From: Gordius sp. MW1
Taxonomy: Eukaryota; Nematomorpha; Gordioida; Gordea; Gordiidae
NCBI GenBank assembly: GCA_964036665.1
Contig: OZ038526.1
Coordinates: forward strand, 29,140,001-29,204,000
Reading direction: 5' to 3'
DNA length: 64,000 nucleotides
In this document: positions 1 to 10,215 of the stretch, one piece after another
Numbering within the stretch: the first letter of the stretch is position 1
How the letters are laid out: every line of letters starts with the position of its first letter
Translations under genes and position numbers: made by a program
Notes under the pieces: model-generated
Told to the model about the DNA's origin: nothing
Seen by the model: the letters and a program-made list of their open reading frames with translations, nothing else
Databases searched by the model: none

Positions 1-193
1 CTAAAGCATGAAAGTTAACAATTTTGAAAGAACTTCTTTACTACAATATGTATTTAATTTACTGACTAATATCTATTATATGGCACAACAAATTTTACAT
101 AATTTCAATTTTGCTTTCAAAACATTGTGAAATTGAGTTTGTAGTACAAGCCTATAGGATCAATTCTTTTGATTAACAAATCTGGTTTAAATA

Positions 194-1459
194 CTATTTT
201 CTCCACATATTTTTGCAAACCAATTTAAATCCTTGATGAATTTTGGGGTCCATAAATAATTGTATATATACGCCTAGACAATTTATACCGTATTTCGTAG
301 TGTAGGCGAAATGCTGAAACCATAGTTCAGTTTTGCTTTTAAACGTATCCGTCCAAGGTTGATAGGCAAACATGTAAATTGTCATGGGTAATATGTTTAA
401 AATTAGATATAAATTGATAATTATCAAGAATAAGATTAATTTTTTTTGTCTATATTTGCTTTTCATTGAAGCTTGGCTGTCTGCGCAAATTCTCGTAGTC
501 GGTTTTTTCAGGGGCACCATATTTAAAGAAACATTATGATTATTGCCTTTAAAAATAGAAGTTCTTGTGTGTGGTAATAAAAGATTGCTAGCTGCAACAA
601 TACTTTTATCGTCACCTTTTTTTACTTTGTTCTTTTTATTCATCATACGTAAATAACAACAGATTGTTATGGTATTCGAAAAAACTGCTATTAATGGGAC
701 TAGGCAAAATAAAACGTTGATTGAACGACGATAGCTTATAAACCATTTAATCGTTTTAAGATTCTGTGCATGGGAATAACCATTGTTATTACAAGCACTG
801 TTGTTCACATTTATTTTTGTTGTGACATTTTGAAGAATAGTGCTGCTTGAAACGTTTGTCAAATTGTTGATGAATGAAATCCCATCTATGAAATTCGTGC
901 TTTCGTTTTCTATATAAACGACATCATATCCCCAACTGTATGGTATCGTTAAGGCGAGACAAACAAAAAATCCTAGGGTTAATATAAGATATCTAATATA
1001 CCGGTTTTTACAGAATTCTGTATAGTGATGTGGTAAGATTAAAGCACACAAACGCTCTACTGATATTGCTATACAAATGAAATTGCTGAAGTTGGGAAAT
1101 GTATCTAGTAGGGGAAAATTAATTTTAATTATATAAAAGGCATACCATTTACTAGCGAAACATTTTTCGGATTTTAGCATGTATATTGCAAGGTTAGGTA
1201 TTATGAATAGAAACAAGAGAAAATCGGAAAGGGTCATAAATCTGATTAATACGTACAGAGATAGTTTGTGCTTCTTTGCTATACCGCTTCCCGTTACTGA
1301 ATTAAATGAAAAAACGATTCTATATGACATATAGAAAAGCACACTTCCAGCCACTCCGATCACCACTAGGATAGGCATAATTATTCCATAAGTGATATTA
1401 ATACTCCACAAAATATAATCGGACGAAACTACGATTTCTTTGGCCATATTCAAAGTCAT
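194..1459 (-). CDS. Rhodopsin-family G protein-coupled receptor, probably peptide-type
   Basis: A 421-residue uninterrupted single-exon frame with seven hydrophobic segments at about residues 17-45, 66-94, 108-138, 154-174, 245-270, 338-366 and 385-405. Class A marks visible: Asp79 in LSDF of TM2; Cys100 at the start of TM3, able to pair with Cys223 in extracellular loop 2; an ERL variant (residues 135-137) of the E/DRY motif; Pro358 in TM6; and DPKIH (404-408) where NPxxY is usual. Loop 2 is long (about 180-244) and holds several N-glycosylation sequons (NES, NLT, NVS, NVT, NNS). Intracellular loop 3 is basic and the tail is short. By family knowledge such a protein signals through heterotrimeric G proteins at the plasma membrane; the ligand cannot be read from the sequence, and neuropeptide is only a guess from the ERL motif and glycosylated loop. 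A second in-frame Met follows four residues after the first. It is intact, unlike most of the window. Confidence 0.88.
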   Translation of the reverse strand: MTLNMAKEIVVSSDYILWSINITYGIIMPILVVIGVAGSVLFYMSYRIVFSFNSVTGSGIAKKHKLSLYVLIRFMTLSDFLLFLFIIPNLAIYMLKSEKCFASKWYAFYIIKINFPLLDTFPNFSNFICIAISVERLCALILPHHYTEFCKNRYIRYLILTLGFFVCLALTIPYSWGYDVVYIENESTNFIDGISFINNLTNVSSSTILQNVTTKINVNNSACNNNGYSHAQNLKTIKWFISYRRSINVLFCLVPLIAVFSNTITICCYLRMMNKKNKVKKGDDKSIVAASNLLLPHTRTSIFKGNNHNVSLNMVPLKKPTTRICADSQASMKSKYRQKKLILFLIIINLYLILNILPMTIYMFAYQPWTDTFKSKTELWFQHFAYTTKYGINCLGVYIQLFMDPKIHQGFKLVCKNMWRK

Positions 1460-3119
1460 TTAAGGTAGGGCCTAAATAGTGAAAGGATTTTAATAAGCTT
1501 TAATTATGAGATGTGGGTATTATTTGCGTACGGTGTTATATAATGACGAAAAACAAAGCATTGAATAACTTAGACTTATTTGGCACAAGATTTTAATCAA
1601 ATTTAATTTTATCCTAAATCTCATTTCCTATGCCATAAGACGCCCCATTGTTTGTTTAAAGTATTAACCTATTTAAATTTGCAAATCCCTTTTAATAAAT
1701 ATTAATTTAATTTAAAAATCAATAATTAAATTGTTGGCCCAAATAATTGTGGTAGGCTAAAACCAAAAAAATGTTGTTTTATGGCCAATTTTGATGACGT
1801 CAATATGTTAAATCAAAATGCAAGATTAAAATATATGATAACCTAGAATAACTCAATATGCATGTGTTTGAGGAGTTAGAATAACTAATTTTTTAAATAT
1901 GCATCAACATAGTGTTTTTATTAATACAATATTTAATAAATTCTCCTCTAAGCGAATATGTAATAACTCTTTTTTGTTTTGTCTTTTTTACCCAAAAAAT
2001 GTAAAGAAATATGACTTACACTTCTCCTACACCTTAACGACTTACTTTCCTTCAGAATTGTTAATAAATTAAATTTTCAAGGCTGAACTTAGCGAAAAGA
2101 ACCCATTTAAATTATACGCCTCTGGATTTCTAGTCGAATTGAATATTTTTGGTATTCGTTTCAAATATATAAAATCGCATTTAAAAAAAAAGCTTTTATA
2201 TGATACTTAATTTGCATATACATTTTAAACATTGAATAAAAATGTGAAAGGCGAATTTAGGAATAAAATGTCGATATCTGTAAAACAATTAAAAGCGGTT
2301 TTTAGTCAATTTTTCTTTGTTATATACATATACCTTCAAACACGATTGCTAGTACCATTGTTAGATGATTTAATTTATAATATGCGAAATGGTCTCTAAT
2401 CACCTAAGTAATTCTTTTTACTTCTTTGATATCAAAATTATATAAATTTAACAACATAAATATTTAACCAAATTAATATTATATAAAAGATTGGAGTTGG
2501 CAGTAATTAGAGTTTACCTATTATTTAAAATTGGGCACTCGTGCTTCTGGGTTTTATCTTGTTTAATTATAAATCTCTCAATAAAACCTCAAAGGCATAA
2601 AATATATGAATATGTTAAAGTGTAAAGGATAAGTATGAAAATAACATTAAAATTAAATAAAAATTGAACTTGAATATTACCAAAACTTGAAAGAATTTTG
2701 AAAGTAGAAGTCATTGTTAGTGTAAAAAAATTGTTTACTATGTATGTATATAAAATTTAAAAATAGTGGAGAAATAACTAATTTGTGGACATATAAACTG
2801 AATTATATGCCTCTCATCTACATAAAATAGATTTAAAGTAAATAATTTTAAAATCTTTTTTTCAAATTTTTAAATCTCAACAATATTCGTTCGAAGTAAG
2901 ATCGAATATCGAACCGGATTTTAATTTTTTCTAGAGCCACAAGTGTAACCGCTGACTATGAATGAAATATAATTGACGTCACCAGGTACCCGAAATTTGA
3001 AAGTTTTATAGAATTTAAACTATTAGCTAATATAAAGTTCTGTTGAGCAAATCCCTCCCTTTTGAAGGCTTAAAAATGAGTTAAGGCGAACCATTTAACA
3101 GCACCATTACTAGAGCTCT
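1460..3119. other. AT-rich intergenic sequence, no gene recognised
   Basis: Very AT-rich sequence upstream of the minus-strand receptor gene. It should contain the receptor's promoter, but I see no distinctive element. No frame shows protein similarity that I recognise, and there is no tandem or inverted repeat of note. Confidence 0.5.
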
Positions 3120-3560
3120 GCAAAATGGATTTTTTTCGGCCCAACGGCGGCCCTATGCCGACATTATATTTTTTAATGTGAAGGGCGTGTCTTAATATCG
3201 GATTCAGATTCAAATGGCGCGAATTTATTTTTATCAAATATCCGATTCAATTTCTTGGGTCAAACTCGGTTGATTATTAATATTTTGATTTTTGATAGTT
3301 AAAAACGTTTTTTAGTTTATTTTAACTTTTGAGATTAATTCGCTGTTATTTTATGCGTCCGAAATGTAAATCTGCTGTGAATTCGCAGTTAAGACACGGC
3401 TATGTTATAACCCGTACAACGATTTTTGCTGCGCAGCAAAATCCGATATTAAGACAAGCCCTAAGGCAGATCCTAGCCCGAAATGTTTTTTTTTTATTTT
3501 TGGCCCGTCCCGAGCCTGAGCTCGGCCCGATTTTCCTTAATAAAGACCTTTAGACTATTT
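3120..3560. repeat. CCCGA/CGGCCC-rich dispersed repeat split by a MITE
   Basis: GC-rich motifs such as TCGGCCCAACGG at the left and TAGCCCGAAATG plus GGCCCGTCCCGAGCC at the right flank a small inverted-repeat element. Related fragments rich in CCCGACCCGA or its complement occur at 3781-3870, 10590-10650, 11120-11215, 11500-11600, 30280-30400, 36030-36125, 53455-53545 and 54080-54185. This marks a dispersed family whose full-length form I cannot define from the window. Confidence 0.5.
3182..3462. mobile_element. Small MITE with ~23-bp terminal inverted repeats
   Basis: The left end AGGGCGTGTCTTAATATCGG (3182-3201) is repeated in inverted form at 3440-3462 with one mismatch. The 281-bp body has no coding capacity. 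No convincing target duplication is visible, so the superfamily is unknown. It sits inside the CCCGA-rich repeat. Confidence 0.6.
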
Positions 3561-3562
3561 TA

Positions 3563-4059
3563 CCTTTAATAATTATTTTATTTGTTATAAATTGGAATTT
3601 ACAATTTAGATAAGTTGTAAATAAAAATCCATTTAACCTGATCAATTTGTTCAGCTAATAATTTAAACCTAAAAAACTAACTTTATAAAATAAATTATAC
3701 TTAACGGTGAAAATATTTTTGCAATAATTAACCCATTATAATTTCAAAGTTTTAATAGCTACGATGAATATAATAAATACTAGACTCCCCCATCAGGCCC
3801 GACCCAAAATCGTGTCATGATTTTAGGCTGGGCCGTGTTCGGGCCGTGTGTGGCTTCAGGCAGCTCGTGGAGAACTTTAAATATATACTCTTCTATAGAT
3901 TTTAGTAGGCATTCCATTAATGTGTTCTTATATCGAAATTTACCTGCATCGAGTTAATTTATCCTTTCACGAAAATTATGAATTTTTTAATAATGCCGGT
4001 TAATTTGAAAAGTACTAAGAATTAAACGACATTTATAAAATATAGTATAATATTATGAG
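3563..4059. other. AT-rich sequence with a CCCGA-repeat fragment
   Basis: No gene seen. A short GC-rich block at about 3781-3870 (GGCCCGACCC, GGGCCGTGTTCGGGCCGTG) belongs to the dispersed CCCGA-rich family. Confidence 0.4.
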
Positions 4060-4260
4060 CAGTCTTGTTAACGCTCCTTTTTAAAAGTAGCGACTCCCGC
4101 TCCCGCTACTTAATATTAAAAGGAGCGCTCCCGCTCCAACTAATGGAGTGCTGCTCCATAACCGCTCTTTTGATTTTCATTTTTTTAGAAGGTACACGAA
4201 ACAAAATCATATTTTTTTTATTAAAACGTTTTATTTATATTATATGATATATCAAAATAT

Positions 4261-4405
4261 TTATAATCTTTTATTAACTTTTAAAAGTAATAAATTTTCT
4301 AAATTAGAATCTAACAAACACCCACGCTTCTCCCCTAAGACCTGTTTTGCGATACTAAATAGGCGCTCCACAGGAGCATTAGAGGGAAGCGGGGTATTGT
4401 ATTTA
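4261..4405 (-). pseudogene. hAT transposase C-terminal dimerisation region (outer element)
   Basis: On the minus strand the frame reads NTPLPSNAPVERLFSIAKQV and continues to a stop at 4263. The pattern N-x-P-x-S-N-A-x-V-E-R-L-F-S-I-A followed by a basic R-G-x-L segment and an NLE-LLLLK stretch is the conserved hAT dimerisation domain. The rest of the transposase is missing or lies beyond the nested insertion, so the copy is non-functional. Confidence 0.75.
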
Positions 4406-4747
4406 ATATAAATATTTTTTATCATGGAATTGTTCAAAAATAGCAGTCTTGTTAACGCTCCTTTTTAAAAGTAGCGATTCCCGCTCCCGCTCATACCTTC
4501 TCAAAAGGAGCGAACTCCCGCTCCCGCTATCATATATTAAAAGGAGAGCTCCCGCTCCAACTAATAGAGCGGCGCTCCATAACCGCTCCTTTGATTTTCA
4601 TTTTTTTTAGTAGGTACACGAAACAAAATTATATTTTTTTATCAAAACGTTTTATTAATATTATATAATATATCACAATATTTATAATATTTTATTAGCT
4701 TTTAAAAGTAATAAAAGACCTTTATAAGTTAAATTAATCAAGCACAT

Positions 4748-4990
4748 TTAAAAATATAGGCAATACCTTCTAAATCCACTCCAGCAATCAGCTGGGGTAC
4801 ACACATAAGATACTCCAGAAAGCATTTCTATAATATCATACATTATTTTATCATAACGCAAACCTATCTTTGCTATTAGTGTTTGGCGGCACATTACCTT
4901 TGCTGAAGGGGAAAACGTTTTTATCTTTGACAAAGCTAGGATTATCTACAGTTGATAAAGGAACTAGTGTCTCAATGACATAATCAATGA
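4748..4990 (-). pseudogene. hAT transposase central fragment
   Basis: The minus strand reads IDYVIETLVPLSTVDNPSF, then after a frame change a segment with SPSAKVMCRQTL, and then YVCTPADCWSGFRR. This order matches the hAT pattern: a 'phi-phi-x-x-x-x-P-phi-S-x-V-x-x-x-x-F' segment, then S-R-x-T-L, then a T-x-D-x-W-S catalytic-core start (here T-P-A-D-C-W-S). Frames do not join into one protein. Confidence 0.65.
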
Positions 4991-5249
4991 TTGCATTATC
5001 TCCTTCAGTTTTTGTAGGTTCATATGTTTTTTGACCAAAATTTAATATTGACTGTTTTTTTCAGAAGAGGGAGACTTATTATAACTAAAACTATTGATAT
5101 GACTTTCAATTTATGAATATTGATTATCATGTACTCTCTAAATATAAATTTATAAGCTCAACTAATGTATGTAATGAATTGACCAAAAATAATTAAAACC
5201 ATTTTAAAAAAATTATTATAAAATAAAGAAATATTGATTTTACCTTAAG

Positions 5250-5440
5250 GTGTTTTTTTTAATTAAAGCTGCTGATTTTAGAGAAAGAAATCATTTTGTT
5301 ATAATGCACAATAGGCATTTAGCCTTTAAGTTTACTTTATCATCTGTATCAATAAGCTTGAAATATTTTTTAAATGGTGGAAATGGAAATTCCACTTCGG
5401 TTTCTCCTTCATCTTCTATAATCTCTATCTCTAGATCCAT
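5250..5440 (-). pseudogene. hAT transposase N-terminus with BED-like zinc-binding remnant
   Basis: A start codon at 5440-5438 opens an acidic leader (MDLEIEIIEDEGETEVEFPF) followed by KYFKLIDTDDKVNLKAKCLLC, the first half of a BED-type zinc finger (aromatic, then C-x-x-C). An in-frame stop follows shortly after. A diverged duplicate of the leader (MDLVEIIEEE) lies at about 5930-5960 and belongs to the outer element. Confidence 0.6.
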
Positions 5441-6276
5441 TTTTTATTGTATATCTATAAAATGAATATTAAATTAATATGACTTACAGTTACAAGATTT
5501 TTCAAAAATATTTCAATATAAAAAGGAAAAACAGATGTTTAATGTTTCAAATGATTAGATAAAAAATCAAAATAAAAATCGGCTCAACATTTAATAATGA
5601 ATAAATTAAATTTAAATAAAATTAAAATTATATTTTCATTAAATTTTAATTAACAAATATTATTAGTATTTAAAAAATAATATGATTTATTTATTAAATT
5701 TAAAGGAGCGGAGAAGCGGCGCTCCTCCGCTTTAGCCCTAAAAGGAGCTACTCCCGCTCCCGCTCCTCATTTTTAAAAAGGAGGGGCGCTCCAGCTTTTT
5801 TTGAAAAAATGTAGCGGCGCTCCGGAGCGCCGCTCCTGTAGCGGCGCTCCTTAACAAGACTGAAAAATAGTAATTTTGCTATCATTATTTAAAAAATATC
5901 TATTTTTTGTATGGTGGAAATGCAAATTTTGTTTCTTCTTCTATAATCTCTACTAAATCCATAATAAAACTACTTTTTATATGACTTACAAGTTTTTTTA
6001 AAAAATTTTCAATATAAAAAGGAAAAACGGATGTTTAATGTTTCAAATGATTAGATGAAAAATCAATATCAAACTCGGTTCAACATTTAATAATGAATAA
6101 ATTTAAATAATATAAAATTATATTTTCATTTAATTTTAATTAACAAATGCTCCGCCGCTCCAGTCCTAAAAGGAACCACTTCCGCGCCCGCTCCTCATTT
6201 TTAAAAAAGAGGGGCGCTCCAGCTTTTTTTGAAAAAATGTAGCGGCGCTCCGGAGCGTCGCTCCATAACAAGACTG

Positions 6277-6915
6277 ACTGTAATTATAATATAAAAACAA
6301 AAAAATGCACTTATTAGCTTGATGGTAAATTTTTTTTATTTTCCAAGCAACAATCTGGTGGAACTCAAAATTCATTATGTTAAAATGTTTGAATGAGATG
6401 TATAATGAAATAGTCATTGTTTATCTGGCAAAGATTTAATGGAAAAACTTGAAGGCATTTTCATAAAATATATCATGCTATTAATTAATATATAATACTT
6501 TGACCTTATAAAAAGGCATGTATCGAGTTAGAATCGGATAAGACACCAACACTCAATAAAATATTACCCTTTTATACATCAAATAGCATCCTAAATTTGT
6601 TTCCATCTCCTACGTATAATGATCATCCTGTTGACATAAAGTTCTACAAATTGAAGTCAAGAGTCCAAATTATGCTAATTTCAAAGTTTAATATCGATAT
6701 CTATCATAAAATAAACTTTTCTTGTCTCTTAGTTTCGTACGTTAAAATGCTACTCGAATATGAAAGAAGCTTTTTAAAAACTATGGTGAAAGAATTTTAA
6801 AGATATCCATGCAAGAAGAAGAAGATCCTATCTCTTCTTGCATGGATCTTCTTGCACAAGTCATCTAATTATGAGTAATCCAGCTGAGGTGTACAACACT
6901 TAGCAATTATCTATT
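6277..6915. other. AT-rich spacer with a 15-bp inverted repeat
   Basis: No gene recognised. The one notable structure is ATCCATGCAAGAAGA at 6805-6819 facing its perfect complement at 6833-6847 across 13 bases, a strong potential hairpin with no flanking element that I can define. Confidence 0.5.
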
Positions 6916-7317
6916 AATTGCTATGCAATTTATGGGCTCATTTTTTGGTGTCCGTTGTCCGTTGTCCGTTGTCCGTTGTCCGTCTACCCTCCCTATCTAT
7001 TTGCATTGGGTATATTAGGTTATCGATTTTTTAAATTAATGCATGAGAAAGAGGTGCCCCACCCCTCATCTCTATCTCCCTCGCTGTGTTATTTTTTAAA
7101 TTAATGCATAAGAGGTGCCCCCGGGCGGGGTCGGGTTTCAATTGCTATGTTAAATTAATGCATAAGTATATCTATTCGTGGTTTCAATTGCTATGTTAAA
7201 TTAATGCATAAGTATATCTATTCGTTTTTGAATTGGGTATCATTGATATTAATTGCTATAATTACCCTATGCCCTCCACTACAAGGGCCTATGCCCTCCA
7301 CTACAAGGGCCTATGCC

Positions 7318-7445
7318 TCTCCTATGGGTCCCTGTGTCCCTACAACAGCCTATGCCTCTATTAATGTGGGTTCGAACCCCGGCGAACGTTCTGAATTGCT
7401 GGTTCGATTCCCGGAGAGGGCAAAATTTTTTTTTATTTTTTAAAT
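7318..7445 (+). repeat. tRNA-like B-box sequences within the element
   Basis: Two pol III B-box-like motifs occur in tandem: GGGTTCGAACCCCGGCGAAC at 7367-7386 and GGTTCGATTCCCGG at about 7400-7413, followed by a long T run that could terminate pol III. No A box or cloverleaf is evident, so this is a SINE-like or tRNA-derived remnant and not a tRNA gene. Confidence 0.35.
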
Positions 7446-7576
7446 TAAATAATATATTTTTCCTGTTACTACCATTGATAATATGACTTTTTGGCCGTCC
7501 GCTTGTTCTATTATTGTTTCATTTTATTATATAATAAACATAAATAAAAGTTGTTTACTTTTAATTGCTATGCAAT

Positions 7577-8290
7577 TTAACTAGTTTCCGGAATTTTTTT
7601 GACTCTTATGATTGTTCTTGTTACTATCATTGATAATAAGACTTTTTGGCAGTCCGCTGGCTGCTGACCAATGAAAATAATGACCATTGGCCAAAATGTG
7701 AATCCGAGTTTATTTTTTCGTTTTTTTTGACTATTATGATTGTTCCTGTTACAACCATTGCTATTATGACTTTTTGGCCGTCCGCTGGCTCCTGACCGAT
7801 GGAAAAAATGACCATTGGCCAAAATGTGAATCGAAATTATTTTTTTCGTTTTTTTTGACTATTATGATTGTTCTGTTCCTACCATTGCTATTATGACTTT
7901 TTGGCCGTCCGCTGGCTGCTGACCAATGGAATAAAATGACCATTGGCCAAAATGTGATTCGAAATTTTTTTTTCGTTTTTTTTTGACTATTATGAATTTA
8001 TATCCACTTTTACCGTGTCCTGGCTGCTGACCAATGGAAAAAAATGACCATTGGCCAAAATGTGACTCGAAAATTTTTTTTTCGTTTTTTTACTCTTATG
8101 AATTTATATCCACTTTTACCGTGTGCTGGCTGCTGACCAATGGAAAAAATGACCATTGGCCAAAGTGAGCATCAAATTTTTTCTTTCCGTTTTTTTTGGC
8201 TATCATTGACTTATAGAGTATCTGTTGGTACTGACCAATGGAGAAAAAATGACCATTGGCCAAATTTTTGATTTAATTACAAAATTGTTC
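7577..8290. repeat. Minisatellite, ~110-bp unit with GACCATTGGCCAAAATGTGA
   Basis: Roughly six to seven tandem units, each with CTGGCTGCTGACCAATGG, then AAAAATGACCATTGGCCAAA, a T-rich stretch around TTCGTTTTTTTTGACTATTA, and ending in TTTTTGGCCGTCCG. The CCAATGG and CCATTGG pair gives each unit a short internal inverted repeat. Units drift along the array and the final ones are shorter. Confidence 0.9.
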
Positions 8291-8520
8291 AAATTCAACA
8301 AAAAATTTCTCCCAACAATTCTGCAAATTCTTAACATTGTGATGTTTTATAATATAATGTTTGTTAGACCCATAATCACTAAAGGCCGTAAAAACTAATG
8401 TAATACGCAACTAGATGCAAACACTAAATCTAACCCTAACCCTTGCCTATATTACATTTTACCTATATTACATTTTGCCTATAAATGGAAAATTTGTATA
8501 AATAATTAATTAATCATTAG

Positions 8521-10052
8521 GCATTTAATACCCCCCTATATTTTTATAGCTATAGAATTTATAACAATTAGTTAACTCCATGATTTACTACGCTACAGAT
8601 TGTGTGGTAAATTAGTGATTCTGCTGCCAAAAAAAGAGACAACCCTCCTAACCTAAAATGTTTAACCTAATTTCATATAAAAATAAAATAAAGATGCCCT
8701 ATCTTACCCTCTTATCCTTCCACCGCTGAGTTGGTATTATTAGGGGGCGGGAGTGGAGGAGATCATCCCTCAACCCCTTTTTATTATTATTGATTATTAT
8801 ATGCGTTTAGTTTTAACGGAGGGAAGGGGGGGGGTAGTGTGAGCGTTTAGTTTTGGGCGGGAGTGGAGGAGATCATCCCTCAACCCCTTTTTATTATTAT
8901 TGATTATTATATGCGTTTAGTTTTAACGGAGGGAAGGGGGGGGGTAGTGTGAGCGTTTAGTTTTAACGGAATAAGTATTTAAAATAAAATACTAATTTAT
9001 TAAAACCACTTTTTCACCAATACCCACATATGCTATAGTATGAACGTTGAAGCTCAATAAATAATAATAACTTTCTGATGGAATCGTTCTTTCTAAATCT
9101 CGCACAATAACTCGAGGCCGGTTAATTGAAAGATAGAAATTAATATAATAGGGTCTAGAAATAGTATGGTAGTTCTATGCATTCGTCAAATCATTAATAG
9201 GACTAGGATTTAACTTGATTAAAAGAAGGAAAACTTTTATATAATCTAGTCGTTAAATGCTTTAAACTGCTGATACTTTTTTTTTTCTAATCCTTTAATT
9301 TAAATGTGCGCGTTGGAAATCTAAGTATTAAATTCGCCACTTTTTTATACTCTATATAAATCTTAAATCAAATTGTTATAAATTAAAGAGAATATTATTA
9401 ATTACAAAGAAACCCGAAGGCGTTAGCGCTTCACCTCATGTGTGGTTATGTTCCGACCCCAAAAAGCTTAAATTCAACATACCTAAACTGGGGCAACCAA
9501 AAATTTGTGTGTTTTATATTGACTTTTTTTATTATTTTAAACTTGCTATGTAGAATTGCGTTTTGTGACCATATAAATGTAACATTTTTATGTTATATTA
9601 TTTTTTAGATACATTAGAAAATCAAATGTGGAAGGCAGCCACGAAAAATTTAATACAATAATAACTATTATTTAATTTATATACGTACGATAAAAATTGT
9701 TATTGCAAATTGAAATTTTAATTAAAAATTTAACGTTTTCCGGTTATGGAATAAATTATGCCCAGAATGTTTTAGTATGTGAAAGTCTATATATCTAATC
9801 TTAGAAATCAACAAGTTGTGCAAGATTAAAATTAATTTTAGAATGATGTTTAACCTAATTTCATTTATTAAAAAATAATAAAGATGATATTTATATACTT
9901 TATCCAGCCGACATTTTAACACTTAACTCATCTATATTTTCCCGCTTCGTCAAATTGTAAATCATAATAAAATTTTACGTTTTTTTTGGCTAACATTGAT
10001 AATTACCCTATGCCCGTCAGTCCAATTCTTTTGCATTTAATACCCCCCTATA
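8521..10052. repeat. 1.5-kb segment flanked by a 20-bp direct repeat
   Basis: The 20-mer GCATTTAATACCCCCCTATA occurs at 8521-8540 and again at 10,033-10,052. The sister element at 59.5 kb reads through this 20-mer only once, so 8541-10,052 is extra sequence in copy 1. It contains a direct duplication of ~110 bp (about 8741-8965, GGGCGGGAGTGGAGGAGATC units) and no recognisable gene. Confidence 0.7.
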
Positions 10053-10195
10053 GGCATTCTCGCCCCTTCTCACCTTTCTCGCCCATAAATTGCATAGCAA
10101 ATAAGCTACATTTATACGTAGAATAGATGAGTCGTCCCCTCTTCCCTTCCCCCCTTCCCTTCCCCCCTTCCCTTCTCCCCTCCCCCTTCCCACGA

Positions 10196-10208
10196 GGGCC
10201 GAAGGCCC
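10196..10208. repeat. 3' hairpin of Helentron-like copy 1
   Basis: GGGCC, loop GAA, GGCCC, followed by CGAG and a T run. The same hairpin, in the same relation to the inverted repeat, ends copy 2 at 59,650-59,662. Confidence 0.7.
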
Positions 10209-10215
10209 GAGTTTT

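Larger units (their letters stand above)
4444..5862. mobile_element. Nested hAT transposon with exact 8-bp target duplication
   Basis: The element starts CAGTCTTGTTAACGC at 4444 and ends TTAACAAGACTG at 5862. It is flanked on both sides by AAAAATAG (4436-4443 and 5863-5870), the 8-bp duplication expected for hAT transposition. Ends and interior closely resemble the outer element, so it is a later insertion of the same family into an older copy. Transposase remnants lie on the minus strand at 4748-4990 and 5250-5440. Confidence 0.9.
4060..6276. mobile_element. Outer hAT-like DNA transposon
   Basis: Begins CAGTCTTGTTAACGCTCC at 4060 and ends with the inverted form ...ATAACAAGACTG at 6276. Both ends carry subterminal blocks rich in GGAGCG/CGCTCC, typical of hAT ends with many short repeated motifs. 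It encodes a decayed transposase on the minus strand: C-terminal dimerisation region at 4261-4405 and the first residues at about 5930-5960. The two flanking octamers (attatgag and actgtaat) do not match, so the target duplication is lost or one end is rearranged. A second, related element is inserted within it at 4444-5862. Confidence 0.75.
6916..10215. mobile_element. Helentron/DINE-like non-autonomous element, copy 1
   Basis: Opens with a 22-bp inverted repeat (core GCTATGCAATTTATGGGC) at 6916-6937, matched by its complement at 10081-10102. Inside are a GTTGTCC microsatellite (6947-6983), short direct repeats, a ~110-bp minisatellite core (7577-8290), and a pyrimidine-rich tract ending in a GGGCC-GAA-GGCCC hairpin (10196-10208) followed by a T run. 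Inverted subterminal repeats, GTCC microsatellite, minisatellite core and a 3' hairpin are the combination described for Helentron-associated interspersed elements such as DINE-1. No Rep/helicase gene is present. A second copy lies at 57,822-59,670. Copy 1 is longer because of extra sequence between 8541 and 10,052. Confidence 0.65.

Noticed and set aside
7367..7415. tRNA gene
   Set aside because: B-box-like motifs are present but there is no A box, acceptor pairing or cloverleaf.
7577..7822. Open frames through the minisatellite (also at 58,223-58,912)
   Set aside because: They follow the repeat period, appear in several frames at once and encode repeats such as FGQWSFF; no independent coding sign.
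7577..8290. CRISPR array
   Set aside because: Units are contiguous with no unique spacers, and the DNA is eukaryotic with introns and transposons.
8428..8440. Telomeric repeat (CTAACCCTAACCC), also at 59,397
   Set aside because: Only about two units, and it is a fixed part of both Helentron-like copies.
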